Origin: a virus | IMG/VR virus record: IMGVR_UViG_3300042934_000980 | Location: 156,496-220,495 of that record | Length of the DNA stretch: 64,000 nucleotides | Reading direction: 5' to 3' (one strand) | Part shown: positions 31,874 to 39,824 of the stretch, one piece after another | Position numbering within the stretch: position 1 is the first letter of the stretch | Layout: each line of letters starts with the position of its first letter | Program-made: the position numbers and the translations under genes | The notes under the pieces: model-generated | What the model was told of the DNA's origin: nothing | Database searches by the model: none | What the model saw: the letters and a program-made list of their open reading frames with translations, nothing else

Positions 31874-32342
31874 CCGTACATTTCCCGAGAACGATCAGAC
31901 GTTTCGCAGCGCCCGGCACCACAGCAGCCCCTGGACGCTGCACCTTGGTTTCTTCAAATTCGTAAATGATGAAATACGGGTTGCCTTCACCGCCGTCCTT
32001 TTTGAGGATCAACGTGGTAGGGTCGCCCGCCATACCGGCTGCCGAACCCATATTGGAGTTCGTCAGTTCTTTTTTGTACGCGTACACCGCACCTGGACGA
32101 ATGGTGAACCCCATCAATGTCTGCACCACACGGGTAGTAGCCATGATGGGGGCATTGTCCGTGACCGTCTTGTCGTTGACGATCCTGTTACTGGTGTAGG
32201 CTTTGCAGGTGTAGGTGATCTCTTTGTGGCTGGAGAGCACCTCATCCTGTGGCATCACCCAGCCCGACTCGCCCGAACGCGGCGACACCGCATAAGCCGA
32301 AAAGGACAGCACCACCAACAGCAACAGACTCAAACGTTTCAT
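31866..32342 (-). CDS. Exported (periplasmic) protein (158 aa)
   Basis: MKRLSLLLLVVLSFSAYA is a Sec signal peptide with likely cleavage after AYA. The mature 140 aa are beta-rich with two Cys (YTCKAY, LGKCTDD) placed for a disulphide. CAGGAG precedes the ATG. It is coupled to the bitopic membrane protein downstream. No family recognised. Confidence 0.85.
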   Translation of the reverse strand: MKRLSLLLLVVLSFSAYAVSPRSGESGWVMPQDEVLSSHKEITYTCKAYTSNRIVNDKTVTDNAPIMATTRVVQTLMGFTIRPGAVYAYKKELTNSNMGSAAGMAGDPTTLILKKDGGEGNPYFIIYEFEETKVQRPGAAVVPGAAKRLIVLGKCTDD

Positions 32343-32388
32343 TGTGTATCTCCTGATAATTTACAATGGTGTAATTTGATACACTCTA

Positions 32389-32396
32389 ATGATGTA
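32389..32396 (-). promoter_or_regulatory. Possible diverged early promoter
   Basis: TACATCAT on the minus strand with TATAAGTC flank resembles the 5820 variant, but only partly. It lies 47 bp before the exported-protein gene. Confidence 0.3.
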
Positions 32397-32416
32397 GACT
32401 TATACCGATCTACAGA

Positions 32417-33004
32417 TCAATTTCTGACTTGCGTCACGAACTTGTATGTCCCAAGCCATACCCGTTCATTGGTCTGCTGATCGATTTTGGAACGCACCAC
32501 TTCCACCGTCTTGATGTGCCGGCGGTTGATCTTGTCCGTCGTGAAGGACACTTGGTGGCAATGAAGAAACCCTGGCTTGGCTTCTTCTGGCTCCAAGGCG
32601 TAGGGAATCCCGAACCGTTCCATGGTGTCATCGCAGTGGTGCAAGCTATAGGTTTTAGCCGTTTCGCGCACCCCTGCGTAACCCAACCCAAACAGCCCCG
32701 AGATACGGGGCTGCAAGGTGGCCGGTAAGGTGAGTCCAAAGCAATCGGTCCGCCCCTCATCCACCGCTGCTTTGCGCATGTCAGTGTAAGGGGTCAACGG
32801 AGTGCCTACGTACACGTCCAAGCCTTCTGGCAGCTTGGAGACGACGTCATGCAGGCTGGCCACCCACTGCACCCCAGAACGCAACGTATCAAAGTCTACG
32901 TTGTTACTGGCAGCCAGCAGCAAACCTGAAAGCTTGGTGTACTCGTATTCGTAACTTGCAGCGGTGTCAAGAATACGTGCCTCTTCACGGGTCAAGTACT
33001 TCAT
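32417..33004 (-). CDS. Hypothetical protein (195 aa)
   Basis: A soluble protein with a His/Cys-rich patch (YSLHHCDDTMERFG and GFLHCHQVSF) that could bind a metal. AGGAAAAG precedes the ATG, and it overlaps the preceding gene by ATGA. No family recognised. Confidence 0.82.
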   Translation of the reverse strand: MKYLTREEARILDTAASYEYEYTKLSGLLLAASNNVDFDTLRSGVQWVASLHDVVSKLPEGLDVYVGTPLTPYTDMRKAAVDEGRTDCFGLTLPATLQPRISGLFGLGYAGVRETAKTYSLHHCDDTMERFGIPYALEPEEAKPGFLHCHQVSFTTDKINRRHIKTVEVVRSKIDQQTNERVWLGTYKFVTQVRN

Positions 33005-33381
33005 GCGCTTTTCCTGTTCAGTAACCAGACGTCTAGTGTCTTGGTGGGTGGAAATACCCGGCCGACCTTGGGGATGGTGTCAAGTCCTAAGCTTACACAC
33101 CCCAGCAGTTGCTTGAGCACGTAGCCAAAGGCCCGATCCCCAAACCACTGGGTGCGGTAAGTGGAGGAGTAGCCGTTGTCCTTGATCTCAGCCATGGGCA
33201 GACCATTGACAATGGCGTCTTCCTCGTCCTCGTCCAAGTCAAAGACTTCGATCCCCTCGATAGGGCCCATCCCGATGACGATACGTACGTCATCGGTGTA
33301 CAGGGTCTTACCTTCATAGCGTGGGCAATACAGTCCTGCCACCACCAACGCCCGAAACAGCTTAGAGATTTCGTCTTCCAT
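33001..33381 (-). CDS. Hypothetical protein (126 aa)
   Basis: Acidic centre (VFDLDEDEEDAIVNGLP) and beta-rich flanks. AAGGGAG precedes the ATG. Coupled to the next gene by ATGA. No family recognised. Confidence 0.82.
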   Translation of the reverse strand: MEDEISKLFRALVVAGLYCPRYEGKTLYTDDVRIVIGMGPIEGIEVFDLDEDEEDAIVNGLPMAEIKDNGYSSTYRTQWFGDRAFGYVLKQLLGCVSLGLDTIPKVGRVFPPTKTLDVWLLNRKSA

Positions 33382-33392
33382 AACCTTCTCCC

Positions 33393-34049
33393 TTATGCTT
33401 TAAACGAGGTTGCATCACCCGACGCCATCCGGATTAAGCCCACATCGTGAGCCTTCTCCATCTTGATGCCGTTATGCAGCGCATGGAACAAGACCCAACG
33501 CAGGCTTGGAACCCCAGGCAGCGAGGACGTCAGGGGTGGCTCACCCTTGCCAAAGGCGGCCTTGTACTGCTGACGGGTGATCTTGAGGGTCGAACCGATG
33601 ATCATCTCAGCCACTTGGCTGGTGTGTACACGGGCCAGGTTCTCGTCCCGGATCACGGTACTCAGCCAGCTGCGGATCCCCACGTTGCTGCCAGAGGTGG
33701 CAAAGACCGAGGGGTCGCTGTCTTTGATCCGGGCAATCCAGCCGCGGGCGCGGATGTCACTGATAAAGGCAAACAGCCGCTGGCACTGCTGCATGTTTTC
33801 AGCCAAGGCTATCAGCTGATTGCTGGAGTTGCGGTGACGCTCCCCCACGCACTCCACCGAGCTTAGGTAAGTCAAGTGGTCGACCATGTCGTCCAGCTTG
33901 CTCAGGCCTGCAATGATGGCGTCGGTGGCACCAGCGTCGTGCTTGGTCATGTACCAGTCAACCCACTTACCGTTAAGGCTGACAATGGTCGGATCAAAAA
34001 CTGCGGGTTCTTCTTCAATCAAGATGGTGTTGGTGGTGTTCATGTTCAA
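33393..34049 (-). CDS. EPSxF-motif family protein (218 aa)
   Basis: The N-terminal part carries EEEPAVF followed 10 residues later by KWVDWY, matching the motif E-P-[SA]-x-F...W-x-x-W-[YF] shared with four other genes between 34.5 and 37.7 kb. The rest (residues 45-218) is helical and not obviously shared. A weak ribosome site; the second Met (MNTTNT) is an alternative start. Function unknown. Confidence 0.78.
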   Translation of the reverse strand: MNMNTTNTILIEEEPAVFDPTIVSLNGKWVDWYMTKHDAGATDAIIAGLSKLDDMVDHLTYLSSVECVGERHRNSSNQLIALAENMQQCQRLFAFISDIRARGWIARIKDSDPSVFATSGSNVGIRSWLSTVIRDENLARVHTSQVAEMIIGSTLKITRQQYKAAFGKGEPPLTSSLPGVPSLRWVLFHALHNGIKMEKAHDVGLIRMASGDATSFKA

Positions 34050-34064
34050 TACCGAAAAGAAAGG

Positions 34065-34586
34065 TTAAAAGTTTTGACCTAAGCCTGAGAACCCATATTC
34101 CCAGAACATTGCCACCATGCCCGTGAACTTGCGTCCATTGGCCGCTTCCCACTCATCCATTGCCCAGTCCATGAGGTCAGTTTCCTCATCCATCGTGAAC
34201 TTGTAATCGGGGGAGTAGAGTTTAAAGCTGTCCTCAAACTGATCGATGTCATCCAGCTTGAGCGGGTACACAGTTTTGCGGTCCAGCACCATGATACCGT
34301 GGTAACCCTGTTTGAGTAGGGATGGAATCAGTTCCATGTACTCGCTGATCAGGTTGTAGGTATCGTCTAAGTGCGCCAGCGGTTTGGGCGCTGACAGCAA
34401 ATAGCGAAACAGCCGTTTTTGCAGGTACTCGGGGTACTCGGGCTGGATTTTGAGCACAAACTTTTTAAGCTTGAGCGGGTTGGTGAACTTCTGATCCACA
34501 ATGCGCTTGATGGCCAAGTATTCAACAACAATCGGCGCCTGTTCGTTCAGATCAAGGGTCGGTACTTCTTTGACGGTGTCTTTCAC
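34065..34586 (-). CDS. Hypothetical protein, paralogue of the 1297-1854 gene
   Basis: A 173-aa product from a GTG at 34586 that overlaps the preceding stop as GTGA and has GGGAAG upstream. The longer frame would overlap the previous gene by 94 bp. It shares LKKFVLK, HGIMVLDRK and a WEYGFSGLG ending with the 1297-1854 product. Function unknown. Confidence 0.78.
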   Translation of the reverse strand: MKDTVKEVPTLDLNEQAPIVVEYLAIKRIVDQKFTNPLKLKKFVLKIQPEYPEYLQKRLFRYLLSAPKPLAHLDDTYNLISEYMELIPSLLKQGYHGIMVLDRKTVYPLKLDDIDQFEDSFKLYSPDYKFTMDEETDLMDWAMDEWEAANGRKFTGMVAMFWEYGFSGLGQNF

Positions 34587-34975
34587 AGCGCAACTTCCCG
34601 GGACAACATCAGTTGACCGTCTGCGTGGGTTTCCAACCAGTCCAAGTCCCGGCGGTACTTGGCGTAGATCACCCAACGAAACGAGAGCACGCGGCGTTTA
34701 ATGCCCGCTTTCTTGAACTCTTCTTGGTAGATGCTCATGGCGGGCTCATCGCCCAGATCACCGACCGGCCGCGGCGCTTCTGCCATCAGACTTTCGATGA
34801 TCCTGCTGCCGTACTCGAACGCTTTGAGGATCGAGGTTTCGGCTTTGCGCGAGTACCAGAGCATCCATTCGCTGCCTGGTTGCCCTACGTTTACGCCAAA
34901 GATGCTTGGCTCGTCCTCGGCTGGGGTGTAGTGGTGAGAAGGGGTACGCCCATTTGGCGCAACTATGCTGTTCAT
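34583..34975 (-). CDS. EPSxF-motif family protein (130 aa)
   Basis: The motif is AEDEPSIFGVNVG then EWMLWYSRK at residues 19-44. The C-terminal half has FRWVIYAKYRRDLDWLE, parallel to AWVLDVARRDHLTPEEA of the 36233 product and AFVLHYKHKHNVSFTEA of the 37193 product. These three are therefore full-length paralogues. Overlaps both neighbours by 4 bp. No known family. Confidence 0.8.
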   Translation of the reverse strand: MNSIVAPNGRTPSHHYTPAEDEPSIFGVNVGQPGSEWMLWYSRKAETSILKAFEYGSRIIESLMAEAPRPVGDLGDEPAMSIYQEEFKKAGIKRRVLSFRWVIYAKYRRDLDWLETHADGQLMLSREVAL

Positions 34976-35604
34976 TCTCTTTTCCTTAGTACATTGACAT
35001 GAATAATGCGATTGTCTTCAAACTGCTCTAAGGGGTAAAGGACTTCATTAAGCCATCCCCCAATGTAGACTTCTAAGTAGCGCGTGCTGCGCGCCTTTTC
35101 CTTAAAGATCAAATGCAAGCCGTGGTCCACTTTAAAGCCGACCAACATCTTGCCCATCTTCATCAACGCTTCCAGTATGTCCCCCAGTACCACCAGTGTA
35201 ATGTTGCGCATGGGGGTTTTGTACATCAGGCGCTCTTTGACAAAGTGGTGAAACTCTTTGGTTAACCCTGACGAACGAAACGGGGAGCACTCAATGGTGT
35301 CCAAGTACACCCGCCTTACACTGAGAAAATCCCCAGTGTATTCAGGAACACGGCTGGTGATGAGAAACTCATCAATCCCCATACCCCTTAACTGTTTACC
35401 CTTCACCCACACAAACGCTGAATGGGTCAGCACACTGTTGTTAGCGTGCGGGGTTTTTAACACACGGTTTGCGTAACTTTTTACAAAAGCAGAAACGCCA
35501 CAGCCGCCTGTAGCCACTTCTTCCACGTAGGGATAAAGCCGCTTAAGGGAGCTGTGTAAATCCTTTACTTGCCGTGCGTTGGTAAGTGTTGCAATTTTGT
35601 CCAT
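34972..35604 (-). CDS. Hypothetical protein (210 aa)
   Basis: A basic protein (pI probably above 9, many Lys and Arg). It has a Gly/Cys turn (EEVATGGCGVSAFV) and a long beta-rich C-terminal half. No family recognised. Weak ribosome site. ATGA overlap with the EPSxF gene downstream. Confidence 0.82.
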   Translation of the reverse strand: MDKIATLTNARQVKDLHSSLKRLYPYVEEVATGGCGVSAFVKSYANRVLKTPHANNSVLTHSAFVWVKGKQLRGMGIDEFLITSRVPEYTGDFLSVRRVYLDTIECSPFRSSGLTKEFHHFVKERLMYKTPMRNITLVVLGDILEALMKMGKMLVGFKVDHGLHLIFKEKARSTRYLEVYIGGWLNEVLYPLEQFEDNRIIHVNVLRKRE

Positions 35605-35630
35605 GGGTACTACTCATGAAGACTATTGGG

Positions 35631-35876
35631 TTAAGCCCGCAGCAAAGGGTGGATCCCTCGTCTTAGGAGCTCTTCTCTAGCCAAGAACAAGTTGCTCTGA
35701 TCGAACAACAATTGCCCTTGGTGTGGGTCGACACACATCATTTTGTAATCTGTGTGTTCGAGCCTAACCATAGCTTCCAACCGCCACGCTTCGGATCTTC
35801 GCAGATAAGAAATGTGGTGACGCGATTTCTTCTTGTTATTAAACTGTTGACGGGAGATGAACAACAAAACGCTCAT
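35631..35876 (-). CDS. Hypothetical basic protein (81 aa)
   Basis: Basic N-terminus (RQQFNNKKKSRHHIS) and a helical C-terminus (FLAREELLRRGIHPL). The preceding gene ends 4 nt away. No family recognised. Confidence 0.75.
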   Translation of the reverse strand: MSVLLFISRQQFNNKKKSRHHISYLRRSEAWRLEAMVRLEHTDYKMMCVDPHQGQLLFDQSNLFLAREELLRRGIHPLLRA

Positions 35877-35879
35877 GCG

Positions 35880-36230
35880 TTAAAGAGTCCTATCGTTTTC
35901 CATATCGGTTCGATCCATCTCATCGAGCACCAGGCGAGCCTTACCGCACTTGCACTGGGTCTGTGAGAGGGCTTTAAAGCCGTAGGAGGACACCACCAAA
36001 GCCCGACCCTCTGCGAACGTTTGTATGCACACAGAGGCGCCTTGGGCGGGGTGTTTCACTTGGCGGATAGTACTCATGATCGACACACCGTGGACCGCTT
36101 CGGTGTAGTAATCAATGAACTCCTCCAACGATGCTTGCACAGAATTGGCCGGGAGGTTGGCAAACAATGCAGTGAAACGTTTGCGCACCTCCTCGTCCAC
36201 CTGAGGGTTAAACACAAGCTCAGGTTCCAT
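35880..36230 (-). CDS. Hypothetical protein (116 aa)
   Basis: An alpha/beta protein starting MEPELVFNPQVDEEV after AAAGGA. It has a CKCGKARLVLDE near the C-terminus: a CxC with nearby Cys that could be a half zinc site. It begins 2 nt after the EPSxF-family gene upstream, but does not itself carry the full motif. Function unknown. Confidence 0.8.
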   Translation of the reverse strand: MEPELVFNPQVDEEVRKRFTALFANLPANSVQASLEEFIDYYTEAVHGVSIMSTIRQVKHPAQGASVCIQTFAEGRALVVSSYGFKALSQTQCKCGKARLVLDEMDRTDMENDRTL

Positions 36231-36232
36231 CG

Positions 36233-36607
36233 TTACATCCTTTTCAAAGCAGCCGCCAATTGCATGGCTTCTTCTGGGGTGAGGTGGTCACGGCGTGCAA
36301 CGTCCAACACCCACGCTAAGGAGATGTAATCGGTGCCGGCTACGTACATGCTAGGAGGCCTGGGTGGGAGTGTTACCCGTTGGGTAAGCAGCTCCTCACG
36401 GATGCGGTTACGTAGTTCGACGGCAACGCTTACAACGTCGTAGTTGGGGCGTTTGAGGCTGTAGGGACGGCCGCTGTCACGTCCAAACACTTGGATGTGG
36501 CTAAACCAGCTGGTCCACTCAATCGGCACCCCGGTGTCCTTGTCCGAGAATACCGACGGCTCATCCGCAGAAGGGGTATAAACAGTGAGGGGATCTTCTG
36601 GGTTCAT
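36233..36607 (-). CDS. EPSxF-motif family protein (124 aa)
   Basis: Contains SADEPSVFSDKDTG then EWTSWFSH (residues 12-38), and the shared C-terminal AWVLDVARRDHLTPEEA. AAGGAG precedes the ATG, which overlaps the previous gene by ATGA. Paralogue of the 34583 and 37193 products. Function unknown. Confidence 0.82.
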   Translation of the reverse strand: MNPEDPLTVYTPSADEPSVFSDKDTGVPIEWTSWFSHIQVFGRDSGRPYSLKRPNYDVVSVAVELRNRIREELLTQRVTLPPRPPSMYVAGTDYISLAWVLDVARRDHLTPEEAMQLAAALKRM

Positions 36608-37107
36608 TTGGTCTCCTTACCCGGATCGTGGTATTTGATTTTAACCAGGTACATGTCACTTGGGTCGATGGGCAAGATCTCAACGTTCATGCGCATCTTT
36701 TCCTGGAATTCTCGGTCCATCATTTGACTTGCTCCTGCCAACCATGCCAAGTCAAAGTCGGTACAACCGTGCTGGTGCTGGTACCATTTCACCCATTCAG
36801 GGTTCAGGTAACGTTTCTCCCAAGGTTGGGTCAGGGAGGGTTCTGGCATCAGGCTAACAGAGGTGTTTTCCATCGGGGGTGAGTCCTTGACGTTGTTCAC
36901 CACAAGCCTTGGGCGTAACTGGGCTTGCAGTTCTTTGATCAGTTGTTCGGTATTGAGGCGCGAGGCCGGTGCAGCCTTTTTGACCACCTGCAGTGGTTGA
37001 GGGTGGGCAAAGGGCTGGCTTAAAAAGTCTGCCACAGGGTCATGGGTTACGGGCTTGGGTCCTGCACTGATTACGTCTTTAATACGCTTTAGAAAGGCTT
37101 TTAGCAT
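36604..37107 (-). CDS. EPSxF-motif family protein, N-terminally extended (167 aa)
   Basis: Starts at the ATG at 37107 (MLKAFLKRIKDVISAG) after GAGG. The first 90 residues are a basic helix plus a linker. Then PEPSLTQPWEKRYLNPEWVKWY shows a relaxed form of the family motif (pattern EPS...EWVxWY). The C-terminal half is shortened and lacks the AWVL element. Function unknown. Confidence 0.78.
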   Translation of the reverse strand: MLKAFLKRIKDVISAGPKPVTHDPVADFLSQPFAHPQPLQVVKKAAPASRLNTEQLIKELQAQLRPRLVVNNVKDSPPMENTSVSLMPEPSLTQPWEKRYLNPEWVKWYQHQHGCTDFDLAWLAGASQMMDREFQEKMRMNVEILPIDPSDMYLVKIKYHDPGKETK

Positions 37108-37153
37108 GCCAACCTCACAAAAATAAATAACCCGATTCACCCCAAGGTATAAA

Positions 37154-37184
37154 CTAACCAGTAGGGAAAACCCCTACTGGTTAG
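37154..37184 (-). terminator. Rho-independent terminator
   Basis: A 13-bp stem (CTAACCAGTAGGG and its complement) with a 5-base loop, directly after the stop of the 37193-37666 gene. Confidence 0.8.
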
Positions 37185-37192
37185 CTCAACAC

Positions 37193-37666
37193 TTACGCTT
37201 TCAGAGGCATTGGAACGAGCTCTTCATGCAGCTCACCTGTGGTGTATTCAAAACCCGGCGTACCGGCTTGCAAAGACACCAAGTCATACCCGACGGTATA
37301 GGCTTCGGTAAAGCTTACGTTGTGTTTGTGCTTGTAGTGAAGAACAAACGCCATGGAGACCAGGGCCACATCTTTCAACATGGCTTGTGGTTCAGGGGCG
37401 TTCGGGTCAATGTAACGGCGCGGTTCGCGCTCCAGGTGGTCATACAGGGCGTTGCCGATGTTGGACGCCATCTGGTGGCTGAGGGCGAACTTGTTCATGA
37501 ACCAGTTGACCCAGCGAGGATGCAACACGCCCTCACCGCGGGTGAACATGCTAGGCTCAGTTGCCTCAGGTTGATAAGCTGTTTTGAACACAGGGTCTTG
37601 GTGCAGGTTTTCGTACGCCTTCGCCATTACGACTGGGTGTGCTACTACGTTGTGTTGGTTGATCAC
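37193..37666 (-). CDS. EPSxF-motif family protein (157 aa)
   Basis: Contains EATEPSMFTRGEG then HPRWVNWFMNKF (residues 34-60), and the family C-terminal AFVLHYKHKHNVSFTEA. A GTG at 37666 follows GAGG and is taken as start; an ATG 39 bp further in lacks a ribosome site. It forms its own unit, with a terminator behind it. Confidence 0.8.
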   Translation of the reverse strand: MINQHNVVAHPVVMAKAYENLHQDPVFKTAYQPEATEPSMFTRGEGVLHPRWVNWFMNKFALSHQMASNIGNALYDHLEREPRRYIDPNAPEPQAMLKDVALVSMAFVLHYKHKHNVSFTEAYTVGYDLVSLQAGTPGFEYTTGELHEELVPMPLKA

Positions 37667-37840
37667 GGCCTTGTACCTCTCGATAAAGTTTGGATGGGAA
37701 GGTTAAACATCTCCGGGGTGCTGCTCTCAATACCGGTAATGCCCAACTACGCTCCGGTGTTGTGGTGCCTTACCTGGCAAAACACTTAAGACTGCACCCT
37801 CCCGCCACATAGAGTCAGCATTGGAAGGGTTTGTACATGT

Positions 37841-37993
37841 TTACATGTAGCGTCGGTTCCTTGTAATACGGCCGAACTGAGCGCTCTGGCTGATGGACTT
37901 TTTATCCTTTCTGCTCAGGTCATGGTGTATGAACCCTTCGGGGCAGATGGACCTGGTGATATGTCCAAACAGCATTTGAGCTTTCTTTTTCAT
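37841..37993 (-). CDS. Small basic protein (50 aa)
   Basis: A short frame from the ATG at 37993 to TAA at 37841-37843: MKKKAQMLFGHITRSI, ending GRITRNRRYM, with 14 Lys/Arg. It lies in the only gene-poor stretch of the window (37667-38090). The upstream region is AT-rich (TTTTATTATTTAA) and could hold a promoter. The ribosome site is weak. Nucleic-acid binding is possible from charge alone. Confidence 0.5.
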   Translation of the reverse strand: MKKKAQMLFGHITRSICPEGFIHHDLSRKDKKSISQSAQFGRITRNRRYM

Positions 37994-38050
37994 AAGGAAA
38001 TACCCAAAGGAGTTAAATAATAAAATTTAGCCAAGCAAAAACAAAAGGGG

Positions 38051-38078
38051 TAAGAGAGCCCCGTGAAGGGCTCTCTTA
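38051..38078 (-). terminator. Rho-independent terminator
   Basis: TAAGAGAGCCC and GGGCTCTCTTA with a 6-base loop, then CCCCTTTTGTTTTTG on the minus strand, right after the 38091-39665 gene. Confidence 0.85.
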
Positions 38079-38090
38079 GATCACTGCTTG

Positions 38091-39665
38091 TTACAGCCCG
38101 GCCGCTGCGCCTTTGATACCGAACGCAGCTGTTGCTGGCATGGCTGGAACTGGGAGCGACGGCACGTCAGCAGCAGAGCCTTCAACGCCTTGACCGGCGC
38201 CAACGACTTTGCCTTCGATGAACCGACCGGCTTTGGAGCCCAGAGCACCGACTGCCATACCCAGCATGCCTGCCGCCACATAGCGACCGAACTGGCCTTC
38301 GATGTGCTTGTCGGTTTGCTCGGCCAGGAAGAAGGATGCACCCGCACCCACCAGCGTACCGACACCGGCGCCGACGGTGATCTGACCGGCATGGCCCATT
38401 TCCAGAGCACCGCCGACCAACGCCGAACCGACCGCTACCCAGCTCGACCGCACGCCTTCGTCACGATCACCCATGATCGAGTAACGCGACTTGGGTGCAG
38501 TGCTGCCGCCGCTGCTGCCCATGGCTTGCTCGGCGATCTTCTTGGCGATGTCCGGGTGCTTGGCCAGAATCCACAGGGTGAAGGTTTCTTCCAGCTCGCT
38601 GTTGCTTTCGCACGCCTTGAAGAAGGTTTCGTCAACCGACAGGGTGTCAGGCTGTGCGCTCACAGTTTCCTGGAACTTGGGGTGCAGCTTGATGAACTCT
38701 TGGAACAGTTCACCGCGGGCTTTGTCGCTGTCGTAGCCGAACACAACCAGGCCGGCGACGAAAGACATTACGTTTTCAGTTTTCATGGAAGTGGCCTTTT
38801 CAGAAGTGTTGGTTTCGGTGGAAGTGGTGGTGGTTGGGTTGGCGGCGTTGGTGTCTACAGAAGTAGCGTCGCGGAAGTCTTTCAGGTTGTTGTTCATGTC
38901 AGTGTGTTCCAAGGCAGGCGCGGCTACAGCAGGGGCTGGCTGCGCAGTTTCAGTTGGCTGGTTATCAGCGGTTTGGGTGGGTGCTTTGTCGAGCTCGATC
39001 TTGTGCAGGACAACTTCTTTGAAATCTTCACGCAGCTCTTTGGATTGAGTGCGCAGGAAGGTAAAGAACTTGTCATCGGTGTTGGAGCTGCGCATCTGTT
39101 GCTGAACCGTCAAGAACTGAGCGAGGACCTCTTTGCTCTGCGCGGCCATCCAGATGCTGTAGATGCTAGCCCGGCGGTCTTCGTCGTACTCGCCAAACCC
39201 TGCTGCAAACAGGGTATTGACAAAGTCCAACATTTCCTGGTCACTGATCTCGTGAACTGCACCGCCCACGATTGAGGACTTCAGTTGATCTTCCTTGATC
39301 ACATGCTCGATGACATGGGCCACGTCATCACCGCCTTTGGCACCGGCTTGAATCTCCACGCTGCCGTGCAGTTCATCGACCGGGATCAGGGACGGCTCTT
39401 TATGTTCCTGTGTCACGCTGCGCAGCAACGCCGGGTTGGCCTTACGCACTTGGTTCATGGTGAAGGTGGTTTTGAAGGCGGCGTTAACATCGCGCAGCAA
39501 AGCCTGCCGATCGTTTTTGGCGATCAGGCTTTCGTCGTACATCTTGGAGCGGAATACTGCAAGCAGCATGTCCTGCTCGCCACCTGCAGCTTTGGCAGCT
39601 TCGATAGCCTTGATGGTTTCATCAGCGGCGTCGTGGAAGTTTGGCAGGTCTTTTTTAGTGGTCAT
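38091..39665 (-). CDS. Early protein with glycine-zipper membrane-active C-terminus (524 aa)
   Basis: Residues 1-230 are soluble and helical. A Thr/Ala/Pro/Asn linker follows (residues about 235-295), then a second helical domain. Residues 409-482 are rich in GxxxG repeats (VGSALVGGALEMG, VGAGVGTLVGAGASFF, AAGMLGMAVGALGSKAG), i.e. glycine-zipper helices typical of membrane insertion. A Gly/Ala/Pro tail ends the protein. It is a single-gene unit with a promoter-like element at 39733-39740 and its own terminator. No family recognised; membrane association or oligomeric scaffold is inferred. Confidence 0.85.
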   Translation of the reverse strand: MTTKKDLPNFHDAADETIKAIEAAKAAGGEQDMLLAVFRSKMYDESLIAKNDRQALLRDVNAAFKTTFTMNQVRKANPALLRSVTQEHKEPSLIPVDELHGSVEIQAGAKGGDDVAHVIEHVIKEDQLKSSIVGGAVHEISDQEMLDFVNTLFAAGFGEYDEDRRASIYSIWMAAQSKEVLAQFLTVQQQMRSSNTDDKFFTFLRTQSKELREDFKEVVLHKIELDKAPTQTADNQPTETAQPAPAVAAPALEHTDMNNNLKDFRDATSVDTNAANPTTTTSTETNTSEKATSMKTENVMSFVAGLVVFGYDSDKARGELFQEFIKLHPKFQETVSAQPDTLSVDETFFKACESNSELEETFTLWILAKHPDIAKKIAEQAMGSSGGSTAPKSRYSIMGDRDEGVRSSWVAVGSALVGGALEMGHAGQITVGAGVGTLVGAGASFFLAEQTDKHIEGQFGRYVAAGMLGMAVGALGSKAGRFIEGKVVGAGQGVEGSAADVPSLPVPAMPATAAFGIKGAAAGL

Positions 39666-39732
39666 TTTGACAACTCCGATTTGGTTATTACAACTAAAGG
39701 TTAGAAAGATTTGTGTGCATTACACTACCTGA

Positions 39733-39740
39733 ATAGTACA
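39733..39740 (-). promoter_or_regulatory. Putative early promoter, variant (TGTACTAT)
   Basis: A variant core with the conserved upstream flank CTTTCAAACC, 67 bp before the glycine-zipper gene and just after the terminator at 39783-39820. Confidence 0.5.
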
Positions 39741-39782
39741 GGTTTGAAAGAAACTGTAAGTTAAAAATAAAAGAACAAACAT

Positions 39783-39820
39783 AAACCCCTACCCCACCGT
39801 TATGGTTGGGGTAGGGGTTT
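39783..39820 (-). terminator. Rho-independent terminator
   Basis: A 14-bp stem (AAACCCCTACCCCA and its complement) with a 10-base loop, right after the 39825-40169 stop, followed by AT-rich DNA on the minus strand. Confidence 0.85.
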
Positions 39821-39824
39821 AGTC

